Both the position numbers and the translations under genes were made by a program. A DNA stretch of 28,889 nt. Source: Gnetum montanum (Eukaryota; Streptophyta; Gnetopsida; Gnetales; Gnetaceae). The stretch's first letter is position 1, and every line of letters starts with the position of its first letter. Below the pieces are notes generated by a model that made no database searches, was not told the origin of the DNA, and was given only the letters and a program-made list of their open reading frames with translations. Location of the stretch: NCBI GenBank assembly GCA_015680685.1, contig MNCI01018023.1:1696-30584 (forward strand). The letters run 5' to 3'. Shown in pieces: positions 1-11,069 of this stretch.

Positions 1-1031
1 CTTACCCACAAGAATTCACCAAAGAAAAACAATGCATCAACCCAGAACAGACTAATGATAAAATTGACAATGAGGTGGAAAATGGGAAGAAAAATGGAGA
101 GGAGAGAATGGAATGGAATCCTAAGAATAAGGTTGGGTAAATCCCCTTGTGTATTTCATGATTAAGATAACTAAGTAGAACTCATCCCAAATCCAGACTT
201 AAACCAACCACATTCAGTGACCTCACATCAATACACTTGGCCAATCCATCCTCTTTAAGCAACAAGAATGCCTTCACAAAGAGTGACCACCATCCCGAGA
301 AGAGTGAGATAGAGAAGTAAGAAGCGAGAAAGGACCTTAGTTAGAGGGAACCTTAAGGCATGGGTAACATGTCTTTCTAGTTTTATAACCAGTGCTTGTA
401 GCCCATATTGCTTTATTATGTCTAAGGGGTATGCTTTGAATTCTCACTTTTCTCCTTTGTTTTTTTTTGGCGTGAGAACCACACCATGTAAAGACTTATT
501 TTTATTCACTTAGCTTCCTAATTTTTGAACAATGTTAGAATGGAAGAAAACCCAAGAAACAAGCATCCAAGCACCCAAGAGAATGGCCAACACAAATGCA
601 TTGAATCCCCTTGAAGTCACACCCTTTTTATCCTTTGAGTCTTTCCTTGGTTTGAAAAGTACCCAGCCACCAAGTCATTAATAAATTTACTTAGGAAAAG
701 GGGATTGTATGGTTCCAAGCCAAAGGAGACCATAGAGTTGTATGGATGAGTGGAGGACGTAGACTTATTGCCTATTTTATCAAAATAACCATACCTTAAT
801 ATCAGATCATAATTCAAAGGTAAAAACCAAACATTAGTAATCAATATGATATAATGCAATCCACCATCATGAGCACTTATTGGATGAAGAATAAAAGTAA
901 ATCAAGCAAACGAAGAAATAGTAAAAACATGAACAATGGTGTAAAAAAAAAGTTGGAAAAATGTGTAAAACAAAAAATTCAAAAAGAACTGAGGGCCTCA
1001 AATGGTTAGCATAGGTGGCCATCTCCCCCAC
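1..1031 (-). other. Copy A 3' noncoding region after integrase
   Basis: No supported gene. On the minus strand it starts with a purine run (GTGGGGGAGAT, 1021-1031). A T-rich tract follows (A-rich on the plus strand, about 880-1000), then the conserved block GGGTGTGAC-T-TCAAGGGG (604-624), then sequence closely matching copy C 18750-19345. Short ORFs here are in no conserved frame. The stretch could be old env-like coding sequence or a cis-acting region; sequence alone does not decide. Confidence 0.75.
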
Positions 1032-1099
1032 GACTGAGTTGGAAGGAGGAGATCCAAAATAGTGAGCAAGGTTGTCCATCAATAGAGGTAGCATGTGTA

Positions 1100-2276
1100 C
1101 TGACTATCCTAAGCTCATTGAAAGGTTTGGTTTATTGTACGTTGACCAACAGTTTCTTTTCTAGGCTCTCAGGTTTGTATATTGTCATGGTCCCTGAAGG
1201 AAAAGTTGCATAAATAATATAAGGTCCTTCCCATAGTGTTTAAAATTTAGTACGTTGTGGCACATGTGTAGGATTCCAGTAGAGAACCTTATCTTCTAGT
1301 TGATATTTAACTTTCCTAATCCTTAGGTCATGACGTTGTTTATTGAATGCCTTGTGCAACTTGTTAGATGATAGGGCATCTAGTCGATTTTCATCTAGCA
1401 AGTTAAGGATTACTAACCATTGTTTCTCTACTAGATCAAGGTTAAGGTTAAGGTCACATGCCATGGATAATGTATAGAGCTTAATTTGAATGGGAAGTGT
1501 TGGTAATTTACCATACACTAACTCATAGGGAGAGTAGCCTGTAGGGAGTTTCCATGTGGAGCAGTATGCCCAAAGAGCATCGTTTAGTTTAGTGCTCCAG
1601 TCTCACCTAAATTTGCTAATGGTTCTTGTTAATATCTTTGTAATTTCCCTATTGGTGACTTCTACTTGACCGTTCTCTTGGAGGTGGTATGGTGTAGTCA
1701 ATTTATGCTCAACCCCTAAGCGTTGCATTAATTTCTGAAAAGTTGCACATGTGAAGTGTGTACCATTGTTTGAAATAAGTGCATGTGGCATACCAAACTT
1801 GTTTATGATTTGTTGTTAAACAAATCATGTAGCTGAAGATGATGTACAATCCTTAACAATAGCTTCTTCTATCCATTTAGTTAGGTAATCAATAGTAACA
1901 ATGATATAGGCTTTTCCATTGGACATTGGTGTAATTGGCCCCATAAAATCAATTCCCCAAATGTCAAAGGACTCTAACGATTGGATCCATTATTGTGGAC
2001 CTCCATTCTAGCAGTCATTCCCCCATCACGTTGACAGGGCTCACAAGATTGGATGAATTGATGGGTGTCTCAAAACAATGTAGGCCATTATTCTACAAGC
2101 AAGATCTTGATGGCCATTCATCTCCCAGCGTAATGACCCCCACAAGGACCATCATGAGCATCTTGGAGAACTTGTAGTTGATCTATATTGGGAACACACC
2201 ATCAAACCAAGCCATCGGGACACACTTTGTAAAGTTGCCCATTGATTTCCATAAAGTACTTGGCTCGATGAAGAAA
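1100..2276 (-). pseudogene. Copy A integrase (broken)
   Basis: The integrase that would have inserted the cDNA copy. The HHCC zinc region is recognisable near 2000-2190 (HDGPCGGHYAG ... CEPCQRDG). The core follows with WGIDFMGP and TIDYLTKW, then SNNGTHF near 1770 and NGQVEVTNRE near 1660. The C-terminal part (1100-1518) carries VYGKLPTLP and a GPY module (WEGPY near 1225). The second catalytic Asp, normally in a DNGTHF-type motif, is Asn here. The frame differs from the upstream RNase H frame, so a frameshift lies between about 1800 and 2277, and further stops interrupt the domain. Assignment to a gypsy integrase is firm; activity is excluded. Confidence 0.88.
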
Positions 2277-2864
2277 CTATTGTTTCTTCTTAAGGTTTAA
2301 CTCTTGTGGTATTTTTTGGGTGAGGAGATAGGTAAGAATGCTACTATACCAGTTTGTCTCCGTGGGTGATTGATTATTCACTACACCAGAAAAGAGGAAT
2401 TCATCAGAAAAATAATCAGAAATTGGATACTTGTCCTCTTTGTTGTCCCATCGCAACTGAGATAAATGATTAGCAACTACGTTCTCGGCGCCTCTACGAT
2501 CGATCATTGTAAGATTGAACTCTTGTAAGATTACAAGACATTGTATGATACAAGGGCTTACCATTGGCTTATTCATGAAGGACCTTATTGCACTATGATC
2601 TGTATGTATATATACTTTATATCCCAATACATAGTGTCTAAACTTTTCTAGTGCAAACACTACAACCGTTAATTCTTTCTCTATGGTAGTGTAGTTAAGT
2701 TGTGTACCAATGATACTTCTACTTGCATAGTGGATGTAATAAGGACGTTTTTGGTCATCTAACTATGTAAGTACGGCTCCTAAGGCATAGTTGGATGTGT
2801 CAGTCATGATATGGAATGGTTTAGACTAGTTAAGATCTTGTAGAATGGGTGTTTCTACTAGCTT
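2277..2864 (-). pseudogene. Copy A RNase H domain (broken)
   Basis: RNase H part of pol, which removes the RNA strand during reverse transcription. Visible motifs are YASRSIIGTQLNYTTIEKEL, FALEKFRHYVLG, HTDHSAIRSFM and ENVVANHLSQL. The last matches the Athila-type VVADHLSRL motif, but its Asp, the final acidic active-site residue, is Asn (GAT to AAT). It lies directly after RT in the same frame. Stops near 2760 and 2830 break the first half, and the frame is lost before integrase. Domain identity is clear from order and motifs. Confidence 0.87.
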
Positions 2865-3720
2865 TTATTTCAGAGTTTCAAAAGCTAATTCACATTCCTT
2901 GGTCCACTCAAAAGGTATGTCCTTGTTCGTTAATTCCACCAATGGTTTGGCAACCTTTGAAAAGTTCTCAATAAATCTCCTATAGTAGCCAGTATGTCCA
3001 AGGAATGACCGAATATCTTTGACAGTTTCTGGTTGCTGGGTAATTCCTTGGATAATTTTGATTTTCTTGAGGTCTACCTCTATCCCAGTGTGTGAGATTT
3101 TGTGCCCTAGTACTACATCCTCTTGGACCATCAAATGGCTTTTCTACCAGTTAAGCCTCAAATTGGTTTCTACACATCTTTTTAACACTTGCTCTAATCG
3201 GTCCAAGGATTGATTAAAGTTTGCTCCATAGGTGGAGAAATCATCCATAAAGACTTCTACACCATTTTCTATCTGCTGTTGAAATATGCTTAGAACTAGT
3301 CATTGAAATGTTGCAGGGGCATTGCACAAGCCAAACGACATTTGTTTGTATGCAAACATTCCCCAAGGATTGGTGAATGTAGTCTTGGCTTGGTCTTTTG
3401 GGGCTATTTCTATTTGATTATATCCACTATATCCATCTAGAAAACTGTAGTAGCGATGCCTTGCGATGGTGTCTAAGACTTGGTCAACAAATGGTAGCAG
3501 AAAGTTATCTTTGAATGTTGCCATATTATGTAGCTTGAAATCTATGCACATCCTCCATTTACCTCCCTTTTTAGGCATAATAATTAAGGGGCTAACCCAT
3601 TCGCTATCAGCAATGGGGTATATGAACTCAGCCTTGAGAAGTTGTTCGATTTCTTCCTTGACTACTTGCTTCAGCTTTGGGTTCAAATGCCTCTACGGTT
3701 GTTTTCGAGGCTTCATGGAG
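2865..3720 (-). pseudogene. Copy A reverse transcriptase (broken)
   Basis: RNA-dependent DNA polymerase of the element. From the N-terminus: IEQLLKAEFIYPI, SEWVSPLIIMPKKGGKWRMC, FLDGYSGYNQIEIAP (first catalytic Asp), MSFGLCNAPATFQ, then VEVFMDDFSTYG with the DD pair, followed by SFLGHTGYYRRFIENFS in the thumb/connection. Palm active-site residues are preserved. A stop after ATFQ near 3297 and another before the thumb (about 3148) break it. The FLDGYSGYNQI and FMDDF wording is the main basis for placing copy A near Athila. RT is in the same frame as the protease, consistent with one gag-pol polyprotein. Confidence 0.92.
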
Positions 3721-4403
3721 GGATCAGTGTAAATCCTATGTTGGCATATCCTAGGATCTATTCCAGTTAATTCAAGATATGATTAAGTGAAGGATTTTGA
3801 CCATCTATTGATTACCTTCAGCAGTTCTTCTTTCTATTGAGGAGCAAGCTTAGCATTGATAATTACCAATTTTTCATTTTTAAGGAATGTGTATTCCATA
3901 CTAATGGGCAATGGTTTTAACTCGAGGGGCTCATGCTTAAATTTCTTAGGGATTTCCAACTTCCCCCAATTGACATTTTCAAGGTTAAGACTTGGAAGTT
4001 GGCAGTGGATTTGCTCTAATGCGTCTATGCTATCGATGTAAGCACAAGTCAAACCCTCAATTGGTTCCATGCATATGAATGAACCGCTTTCTTGATTAGC
4101 TATCAACCATTGGGTGCCTTCCTGTTGTGCGGTTGCTGCATACATGCATCTTTGTATGTTGATAACTTGTGCACACTGATTGCATGCAGGCAATGTTAAA
4201 CTTTGCACAAACCATGACCTCTACACACAATTACACCCTGTGTCATTGTAGGTGATGCACAGAATTTTATTCTTCTTGATCTTTTTGAATGTATTTTCCT
4301 TTAATATTTCTAGGGAAAGATCATGGATTCCTAGGTGTGCATTGATGGTGCTTAGCCATGCTCTTCCCATTATGATTTGGAAGTCCCCCTTACTGTTGTT
4401 CAC
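3721..4403 (-). pseudogene. Copy A protease-RT linker
   Basis: Polyprotein segment between protease and RT with no domain I recognise. It begins with the end of the protease-like fold (DFQIIMGRAWLSTINAHLG). It then has LCITYND, a Cys pair (LPACNQCAQV), a YAATAQQEGTQWL stretch and PSLNLENVNWGKLEIPKK. The CIT(Y) to TQWL stretch has counterparts in C (from 17922), D (from 23162) and E (from 26629), so it is an ancestral part of the polyprotein. C breaks off just after the PLNL motif. A stop follows GCNCV near 4221. Confidence 0.7.
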
Positions 4404-4850
4404 CTAAATCAATAGGAAGCCAGCTGGGTATGACCATCTACAAAGAGTGGTAACAATGTCTTCCACTAGTCCCAATGGGAGAGTGATGGACTGGTTGACC
4501 AACTCTAGACAAATGTTGCTCTTTTTTAATGGAGGTAGGTTCCAAGCCTTGTACATTTCTTGAGAAATCAAGTTTACACTAGAACCTGAATCCAAAAGAG
4601 CCTTGCATGACACATTTCTAGCGATTTGTAAGTATATCAGAGGACTCCCAAGATTAGAGAATTTCTTGGAAAGGTGGCCAACTTTGATCCAATTGGTGAT
4701 GACATGTGTTAGCATGACTGTATGTGTTGAGTGTGGTGGTTGAGTTGAAGGAGGCTCCGAAGTTTTGATTAATACTAAGGCATCTAAGGAATCAACCGCT
4801 TGTGATTGCAAGGGCTTGGTTGGTTTGTTGGTTCTAAAGAAAGGTCTTTT
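4404..4850 (-). pseudogene. Copy A aspartic protease
   Basis: Retroviral-type aspartic protease that would cut the gag-pol polyprotein. The active-site motif LLDSGSSVNLIS is intact near 4590, followed by MYKAWNLPPLKKS and LPLGLVEDI, typical of gypsy proteases. The domain begins after the landmark PFFR (4833-4844), also found in C, D and E. From PFFR to the downstream Cys-Ile is 585 nt here and 582 nt in C, but only 204 and 201 nt in D and E. The domain ends at a TAG (4404-4406), where copy C has a Glu codon. Confidence 0.9.
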
Positions 4851-6700
4851 CTTCATGTGGTTGTTGGAACCAATAGTAGGTTGAGAGTTAACAACCCTTG
4901 TGGCGTTACGTTGTTGTGGTTGGTTAAGGATTTCACCTTGCATTGTGGGAATAGGTGATAGTGGAGCTATTGGTTGAAGAGATGTAGTCGGATGAGAAGG
5001 ATGATATGCTTGCAGAATATCACCTCTAGAAGAGGGAGTCCCATAATACTTGCAGGCTTGGTAGTGAGGTTGAGAAGTGACGTGACCAGTAGAGTCACAT
5101 GGGGAGATTGGCTGCTGCACGTAATATCTTGCCAGTAAGTATACTATTGCCTTGGTGGTGGCATTCCCCATGATTATGGGAGTTGTCACTATTGATATTG
5201 CTCAATCGGTTGTGGTGGAGTTCCACTAGAATAATATGTTAAGGGTTGGTGGAACTGCCTTGGGTTACCTTGAGGATAAGGTAACCTTTGGGTTGTTTGC
5301 CTTTTGTTTAATTGTGGGTTGAGTGCATACACCCCAGAATCCTACGAATGTGAGATTATAGGGCAACATCCCTTAGGATGGTCATATTGACATATCTCAC
5401 ATCCACTATCATTGTCTATTTCTAAATCCACAACCTCTTCAATGATGATAGCTTTGCCCTTACCCTTGCTACATGCATGTTCAACCTCTTTCTTTTTCTT
5501 TTCTCACTACCTTGCTCTCTAGACTCCTCTACTATTTTAAGAATAGATTAAAATCTATTGTCTAGGGAATCACACATTTGGTCTACCTTTGCCAAAACTT
5601 TTGATGTCATCTTTTGGATAGACAAAGTTTTCCTATTCACCATCTCTTTGAGTGGTGACTCTTCTTCATCCTTACAAAATCTTACTCCCCTCTTCCAAAG
5701 GGAAGGATCTCAGCTATACTGTTTTGCACTTTCTCTCTTCCATAGCTCATCTTCTTCCTTAGCAACTTGCTCTAATAGTCTTTAAATTTGATGGGACGTA
5801 AGCTTAGATAGTCTTTCTTGGCCATAAGTCCCAAGGGTTCTTCTTGTTTCATGCCTAAGCCCATCCACAAGATGGCATAGTTGATCCGTTTGTGAATAAC
5901 CATGGCCAAGACAACGATGTAACAGTGCATATTATCAGCCCATGATAGCATCCAAGGGTTCATGTCCTCCTTATTTCTAGCCTTGGATTTTCATTCACAA
6001 GTTAGAAACTTGGGAGTACGTTTGGTACTTGTCATTAAATAGTTCTAACATAGTACCCCACCTACAAATGGATTTTGGTTCTAAAGACTGGTACTAGCTT
6101 TCCGCTTCTTTAATTAATGTCCATGGGAACAACTTAAGTTTTTGCATTTGTCCTCTATGTTATGTAAGGCACATGCATCATGAAATGCTTATAAGTGATT
6201 CTGAGGATCAACGTTGTATCCCCCTTCAAATCGTGGGATATTATTCATATCTAATCTCTTGATCCTACTATTTTTTTGATGCCTTGTTGGAATTCTAACA
6301 ACCTCAATTATGTCCAACATACTTAGAGTAGCGAGGAGGGGTTCATCATGATCATCTCATCGATGGCATCTATGATGCCTACGTTGTTCCCTACTCTCCC
6401 TTCTTCTATGTCATAACTCTCTAGAGCATCCTCGTCCCCTTTCCTGGTTCTTTCATCTATGACTTCCACTTTGCCTACCTTTATCCCCATGGTCTTTTTC
6501 CTTATGAATACGTTCAAACATTGAAGGAGAGGATGAAGGTGAAGAAGAAGGAGAACTGTCACCATGATGGTGTCTACCACCTTCTCTTTAGTGGTCTTGG
6601 CCTTGATCGTGATTGTGATTAGAATGTTCGTCTTTATCATGTGTCCATGATCCTTTTTCGGACTCTTTGTGTCCATGGGTATCAAAACCTAGGTTATGAA
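4845..6700 (-). pseudogene. Copy A gag, central and C-terminal part
   Basis: Structural capsid/nucleocapsid protein. Reading leftwards: a charged Ser/His/Arg-rich segment (HHHGDSSPSSSPS near 6550), DDHDEPLLATLSML near 6320, a Retrotrans_gag-like core (LVDGLRHETRRTLG near 5850), a zinc knuckle CEICQYDHPKGCC (5362-5401; Cys-x2-Cys-x3-His-x4-Cys, as in Athila gags) and a Pro/Gln/Tyr-rich linker with YYVQQPISP near 5120. At least two frameshifts separate these parts; one is a deletion of roughly 13 nt near 5135, judged against C. An in-frame TAG at 5144-5146 is shared with C at 17022-17024. Copia B interrupts gag at 6700. Confidence 0.82.
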
Positions 6701-7035
6701 TGTTGGCCATGATTATCTTACTAAATTTAGGCTGCTAAGATTCAGCTACAGTTATCCTGCTAAATTTAGGCTATGGTTATTAAAATAGCAAATGATTATT
6801 TAGTTATTTAAGGAACCTCTCTCACCTAAATTTGTACCCATCACATACATCCCCTTTTCCCACTCTTACATTCTTCTATTGCAAGAGAGAGAGGCGTCTT
6901 CTTGTTCTCTCCTTGTGATCAAGAGAGAAGCTTGTTATTTCCATTTTAGATAATAAGATCCTTTTGCATTTGCATGTGGTTCCATTGCTCTTTATTTTCA
7001 TCTCATTTCATATTTTTCTGCCAAATCTACTAACA
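6701..7035 (+). repeat. Copy B 5' LTR
   Basis: Starts TGTTGGCC and ends ACTAACA, giving TGTT...AACA inverted ends, and lies one base before the primer site. Its first 56 bases match 11014-11069 with six differences by eye, five of them transitions. A 21-bp imperfect direct repeat containing CTAAATTTAGGCT occurs at 6713-6733 and 6752-6772. A TATA-like TATTTAAG is at 6805-6812. Confidence 0.9.
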
Positions 7036-7036
7036 G

Positions 7037-7049
7037 TGGTATCGGAGCC
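7037..7049 (+). other. Copy B primer binding site (initiator tRNA-Met)
   Basis: TGGTATCGGAGCC follows the LTR end by one base. The usual plant copia site is TGGTATCAGAGCC, complementary to the 3' end of initiator tRNA-Met; one base differs (A to G). Confidence 0.9.
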
Positions 7050-7101
7050 AAGGTTCATAGTCCATGGAAGTGTTGCAAATTGTGCATACAAATTTTACAA
7101 A

Positions 7102-7863
7102 ATGGTTGGCAAATATGAAATAGAGAAGTTCAATGGAAGCAACTTCACATTGTGGAAAATGAAGATATAGGAAATTTTGCGTAAAGATAATTGCCTAGCA
7201 GCTATTGGAGAAAGGCCGCGAGAGGTCATGGATGATGGCAAGTGGAATGAAATGGATGGAAATGCTATTGCTAATTTACACTTAGAATTGGAAGATGGGA
7301 TTCTTTCAAGTATTGCAGAAAAGAAGACAACAAAGGAAATATGGGACACTTTGACGAAGTTGTATAAGGCAGAATTACTCCACAACAAAATCTTCTTGAA
7401 GAGAAGACTTTACACTCTTCATATGGTAGAAACCTCATCGGTAACTAACCATATCAACACCCTAAATACTTTAGTTTCTCAACTCACATCATTGGGCTAT
7501 AAAGTAGATGTAGGTTAACATGTAGAAATTCTACTTCAAAGTCTACCTGATTCATATGATCAACTCATCATCAACTTGACCAACAATGTCCTTATGGATG
7601 CTCTTTTCTTCGACAAGGTTGCAGTTGCGGTTCTTGAAGAAGAAAGTCAGTGCAAGAACAAGGAAGATAGGTTGGCAAACAAGATGGAGGCCTTAACAAT
7701 GATGAGAGGGAGATCCATGGAATGTGATTCCAATTGGAACCAAATTCATGGTAGATCCAAGTCAAGAAGTAAAAGGAGAAACATCACTTGCTACAACTAT
7801 GGCAAGAGAGGACACCTAAAGAAGAAGTGTTGGAACAAGAAGAGTAATGAAAATAATCCTTAA
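7102..7863 (+). pseudogene. Copy B gag
   Basis: Nucleocapsid/capsid protein of the copia element. The first ATG after the primer site (7102) opens MVGKYEIEKFNGSNFTLWK, a typical copia gag start with the FNGxNFxxWK motif. A UBN2-like core follows (KEIWDTLTKLY, LHNKIFLKRRLYTL) and a basic zinc knuckle lies near 7790-7830. The knuckle reads CYNYGKRGHLKKKC, so its second Cys is Tyr, consistent with TGT/TGC to TAT/TAC. Stops at 7168, 7516 and 7861 interrupt it, but the whole region stays in one frame without indels. The frame continues into the protease. Confidence 0.9.
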
Positions 7864-8178
7864 GGGAATGTGGCAAGTACCTCATATGACGGTGATGTTC
7901 TGTACAGTGAGAAAACTATTGCTGAAAGCAAACAAAAGCTCATTGATGCTTGGATCTTTGATTCAGGAGCAACATGGCACATGACCTCTCGGAGAGAATG
8001 GTTTTATTACTACAAACCAATCTCAGAGGGATCTGTGTACATGGGAAATGATCATGCTTTGAAAATCACTGGTATTGGTACTGTCAAGATAAAGATGTAT
8101 GATGGTACTATTTACACCATACAAGAGGTACGGCATGTGAAGGGCCTGAAGAAAAATCTACTGTCTTTAGACAACTAG
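7864..8178 (+). pseudogene. Copy B aspartic protease
   Basis: Copia gag-pre-integrase protease region. The active-site motif FDSGATWHM (near 7957) is intact, followed by MGNDHALKITGIGTVKIK and VRHVKGLKKNLLSL, the standard copia protease tail. It reads on from gag in the same frame. At about 8170 the frame is lost. The downstream QLDDVGCKTHIENGILK motif is found in another frame, consistent with one lost base. Translation of the frame therefore ends at 8176. Confidence 0.92.
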
Positions 8179-9450
8179 ATGATGTTGGGTGCAAAACTCA
8201 TATAGAGAATGGGATCTTGAAGATTACCAAAGGTGAGCTTGTGGTAATGAAGGCAGAAAAGGTTGCTACAAATTTGTACATGCTTATGGGGAACACACAT
8301 CAAGTGGGAGAGTCTTCTATTGCATCAACTAGTTTGGAAGAAGAATTGACGATGTTGTGGCATCGAAAGCTTGGTCATATGTCAGAAAAAGGTTTGAATA
8401 TTCTCTCTAAATAGAGACTACTTCTTGGGCTCAATTAGGTATGTTTACCATTTTGTGAGCATTGTGTTACTAATAAGCAACATAGATTAAATTTTAGCAC
8501 ATCAATAGCTAAGAGTAGAGGCAAATTGGACTTGTTGCACTATGATGTTTGGCAAGAACTAGTGACTTTCCTAGCAGGAGCAAGATACTTTGTATCTTTT
8601 ATTGATGATTTCTTCAGGAGATGTTGGGTGTATCCAATCAAAAGGAAGGCAGATGTCTTTTCAGTCTTCAAAGTTTTTAGAGCACAAATAGAACTTGAGT
8701 TCGAACAAAGGATCAAGTGTCTAAGGATAGATAATGGAGGAGAATATAAAACTGATGAATTTAATGCATTTTATCAACAAGAAGGCATCAAGAGGCAGTT
8801 CACAGTGGCACACACTCCTCAATAAAATGGAGTGGTAGAATGGATGAATAGAACCTTGTTGGAAAAAACAAGATCAATGTTGAAGGCTACAAATCTAACC
8901 AAGTCATTTTGGGTAGAAGAAATTAATACGACCTACTATTTAATCAATCAGTCTCCATCAACTACGATTGATCTAAAAACACCAATAGAAATGTGGACTG
9001 GTAAGCCAGCTGTTTATTCTCATCTCCATACATTTGGAAGTTTTGTGTATGTGATGTAAAATGACTAAGAAAGATCAAAGTTGGACCCAAAGTCCAGGAA
9101 ATGTATCTTCTTAGGGTATGTTGATGGAGTTAATGGGTATTGGCTATGGGATCCCACTACCCACAAGGTTGTCATCAACAGAGATGTGATATTTATAGAA
9201 GATAAAATGCAAGAGAAGGAAGATGCTAGCACTTCAAAGGAGAATTCAGAGACTACTAAAATTCAAGTAGAAGATAAAACAAAATCTAAAGATCCAGTTA
9301 CTTTTGAAGCAAAATCAATGTATGAAGAAAAAGAACTAGTCAAAGTTCGTTGGTCATCTCGGGTAAAAAGATCACCAACTTGGCACTCAGATTATGTTAC
9401 TGAAAGTAATGTTGCATACTGCCTTTTAACAGAGGATGGAGAGCCCTCAA
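8179..9450 (+). pseudogene. Copy B integrase
   Basis: Enzyme that would insert the cDNA. The zinc region reads HRKLGHMSEKGLNIL ... CEHCVTNKQHR (8360-8490). The rve core has HYDVW, YFVSFIDDFFRRCWVYP, LRIDNGGEY and NGVVEWMNRTLLEKTRSML, so the D, D and E residues are all present. The C-terminal part holds KSRKCIFLGYVDGVNGYWLWDP, followed by a charged low-complexity linker (9200-9330). In-frame stops lie at 8412, 8436, 8823, 9057 and 9066. The 8823 stop falls at the second Gln of the usual HTPQQNG motif, an apparent CAA to TAA change. Confidence 0.93.
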
Positions 9451-10265
9451 CTTTACATGAGTCTCTCAAAAGTCTAGATGTGTCTTTGTGGATGGTAGCA
9501 ATGCAAGAGGAAATTGAAGCTTTACACAAAAACAAGACATGGGATCTTGTTACACTACCACAAGGAAGAAAGGCTATTGAAAACAAATGGGTCTACAAGA
9601 TCAAACATGATAGTAATGACCAAGTGGAGCGATATCGTGTAAGATTGGTGGTAAATGGATATGCTCAAAAAGAAGGAATTGACTTCAATGAGATATTTTC
9701 TCCTGTGGTTAGATTTACAATAGTCAGAGTAGTCCTAGCAATGTGTGCTACATTTGACCTACATCTAGAACAACTAGATGTGAAAACTACTTTTCTACAT
9801 GGAGATCTTGAAGAAGAGATTTATATGCTCCAACCATAAGGTTTTACAAAAAAAGGCAAAGAGAACTTGGTTTGCAGGTTGAACAAATCTCTGTACGGTC
9901 TCAAACAGGTGCCAAGGTGTTGGTACAAGAGATTTGACTCATATATCATGAGCCTTGGGTACAATAGACTCAGTGCTAACACTTGTACATATTTCAAGAG
10001 GTTTGATGAAGATTTCATCATTTTGCTATTATATGTGGATGACATGTTGGTTGTAGGTCCCAACAAAGAGAAAATCCAAGAATTGAAGGCACAGTTGGCT
10101 AGGGAATTTGATATGAAAGACTTGGAACTAGCAAACAAGATTCTAGGGATGCAAATTCATTGAGATAGAAATAAAAAGAAGATTTGGCTTTCTCAGAAAA
10201 ATTACTTGGGTAAGATCTTGTGACGCTTCAACATGCAAGATTGTAAGCCAATTTCTACCCCACTT
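9451..10265 (+). pseudogene. Copy B reverse transcriptase
   Basis: Copia RT (RVT_2). Motifs in order: WMVAMQEEIEALHKNKTWDLV, NKWVYKIKHDSNDQVERYRVR, GIDFNEIFSPVVRFTIVRVV, LEQLDVKTTFLHGDLEEEIYM, VCRLNKSLYGLKQVPRCWYK and LLYVDDMLVVG with the YVDD active site. The frame is the same as integrase. Stops are at 9837 (in the usual QPxGF motif), 10161 (TGA where RD is expected after QIH, an apparent CGA to TGA) and 10221 (TGA before RFNM). A deletion near 10265 removes part of the RT-RNase H junction and shifts the frame. The antisense ORF at 9821-10138 is only a shadow. Confidence 0.94.
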
Positions 10266-10936
10266 CGAGATGTGTCCTAGTAATGAAGTAGAGAGGAATG
10301 AGATATCTCGAGGACCATATGCATCAGTAGTGGGAAGCCTAATGTTTGCTATGATTTGTACAAGACCAGACATTGTTCAAACAGTGGGAGCAGTCAATTA
10401 GTACATGGCAAATCCTAGATGAGAGCATTGGAGTACTGTTAAGAGAATCTTGAGATACATTAAGGGTACCTCAGATGTTGCATTATGTTATGGAGGATCT
10501 GAATTTACTATTAAAGGTTATGTGGATTCAGATTTTGCAGGTGATCCAGATAAAAGAAAATCTACTACAGGCTATGTGTTTACACTTGTAGGAGGAGCTA
10601 TAAGCTAGGTATTAAGATTGCAAACAGTAGTAGCATTATCTACAACAAAAACAGAATACATGGTAGCTACACCAGGTTGCAAGGAAGCAATTTGAATTCA
10701 AAGGTTGTCAAAGGAGCTTGGACACAAAAAAGAGAAGATTCTTTTATTTTGTGATAGTCAAAGCACCTTACATATTGCAAAGAATCTAGTTTTTCATTCA
10801 AGGACAAAACACATAGGCGTACAATTTCACTTTTTTTGTATACACCAAGGATAATCTTGCAGATGTTCTAACCAAGCCGATTAACATGGACAAGTTTGAC
10901 TGGGTTAGATCATCATATGGCCTAGAAAAAATATAA
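10266..10936 (+). pseudogene. Copy B RNase H
   Basis: C-terminal copia RNase H with VVGSLMFAMICTRPDIV, LRYIKGTSDVALCYGG, DSDFAGDPDKRKSTTGYVF, LQTVVALSTT, LLFCDSQSTLHIAKN and FHSRTKHIGVQFHF. Stops fall where a Trp is usual: TAG at 10606 (AISW context) and TGA at 10693 (AIW context), both TGG to stop. Near 10836 about 45 bases of the usual segment between HFF and TKDNLADVLTKP are missing and the frame changes. The ending GLEKI stop is the normal copia C-terminus, about 70 bp before the polypurine tract. Confidence 0.9.
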
Positions 10937-11002
10937 GCAACATAGAATGGCAAGGTAGAAAGGATGGTGTGGAGATATGATTGATCCTCAATCAAAATCT
11001 CC

Positions 11003-11013
11003 AAGTGGGAGAT
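11003..11013 (+). other. Copy B polypurine tract
   Basis: AAGTGGGAGAT directly precedes the 3' LTR start TGTTGGCC at 11014. It matches the usual copia plus-strand primer (CAAGTGGGAGA). Confidence 0.88.
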
Positions 11014-11069
11014 TGTTGGCCATGATTATCCTGCTAAATTTAGGATGCTAAAATTTAGCTACGGTTATC
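11014..11069 (+). repeat. Copy B 3' LTR, first 56 bp before the assembly gap
   Basis: Matches the first 56 bases of the 5' LTR (from 6701) with six differences and no indel by eye. The remaining 279 bp or so would be inside the N run. Confidence 0.88.

Noticed and set aside
5772-5963. Minus-strand ORF MNPWMLSWADNMHCYIVV
   Set aside because: It is out of frame. The gag homology (LVDGLRHETRRTLG) is in another frame of the same strand.
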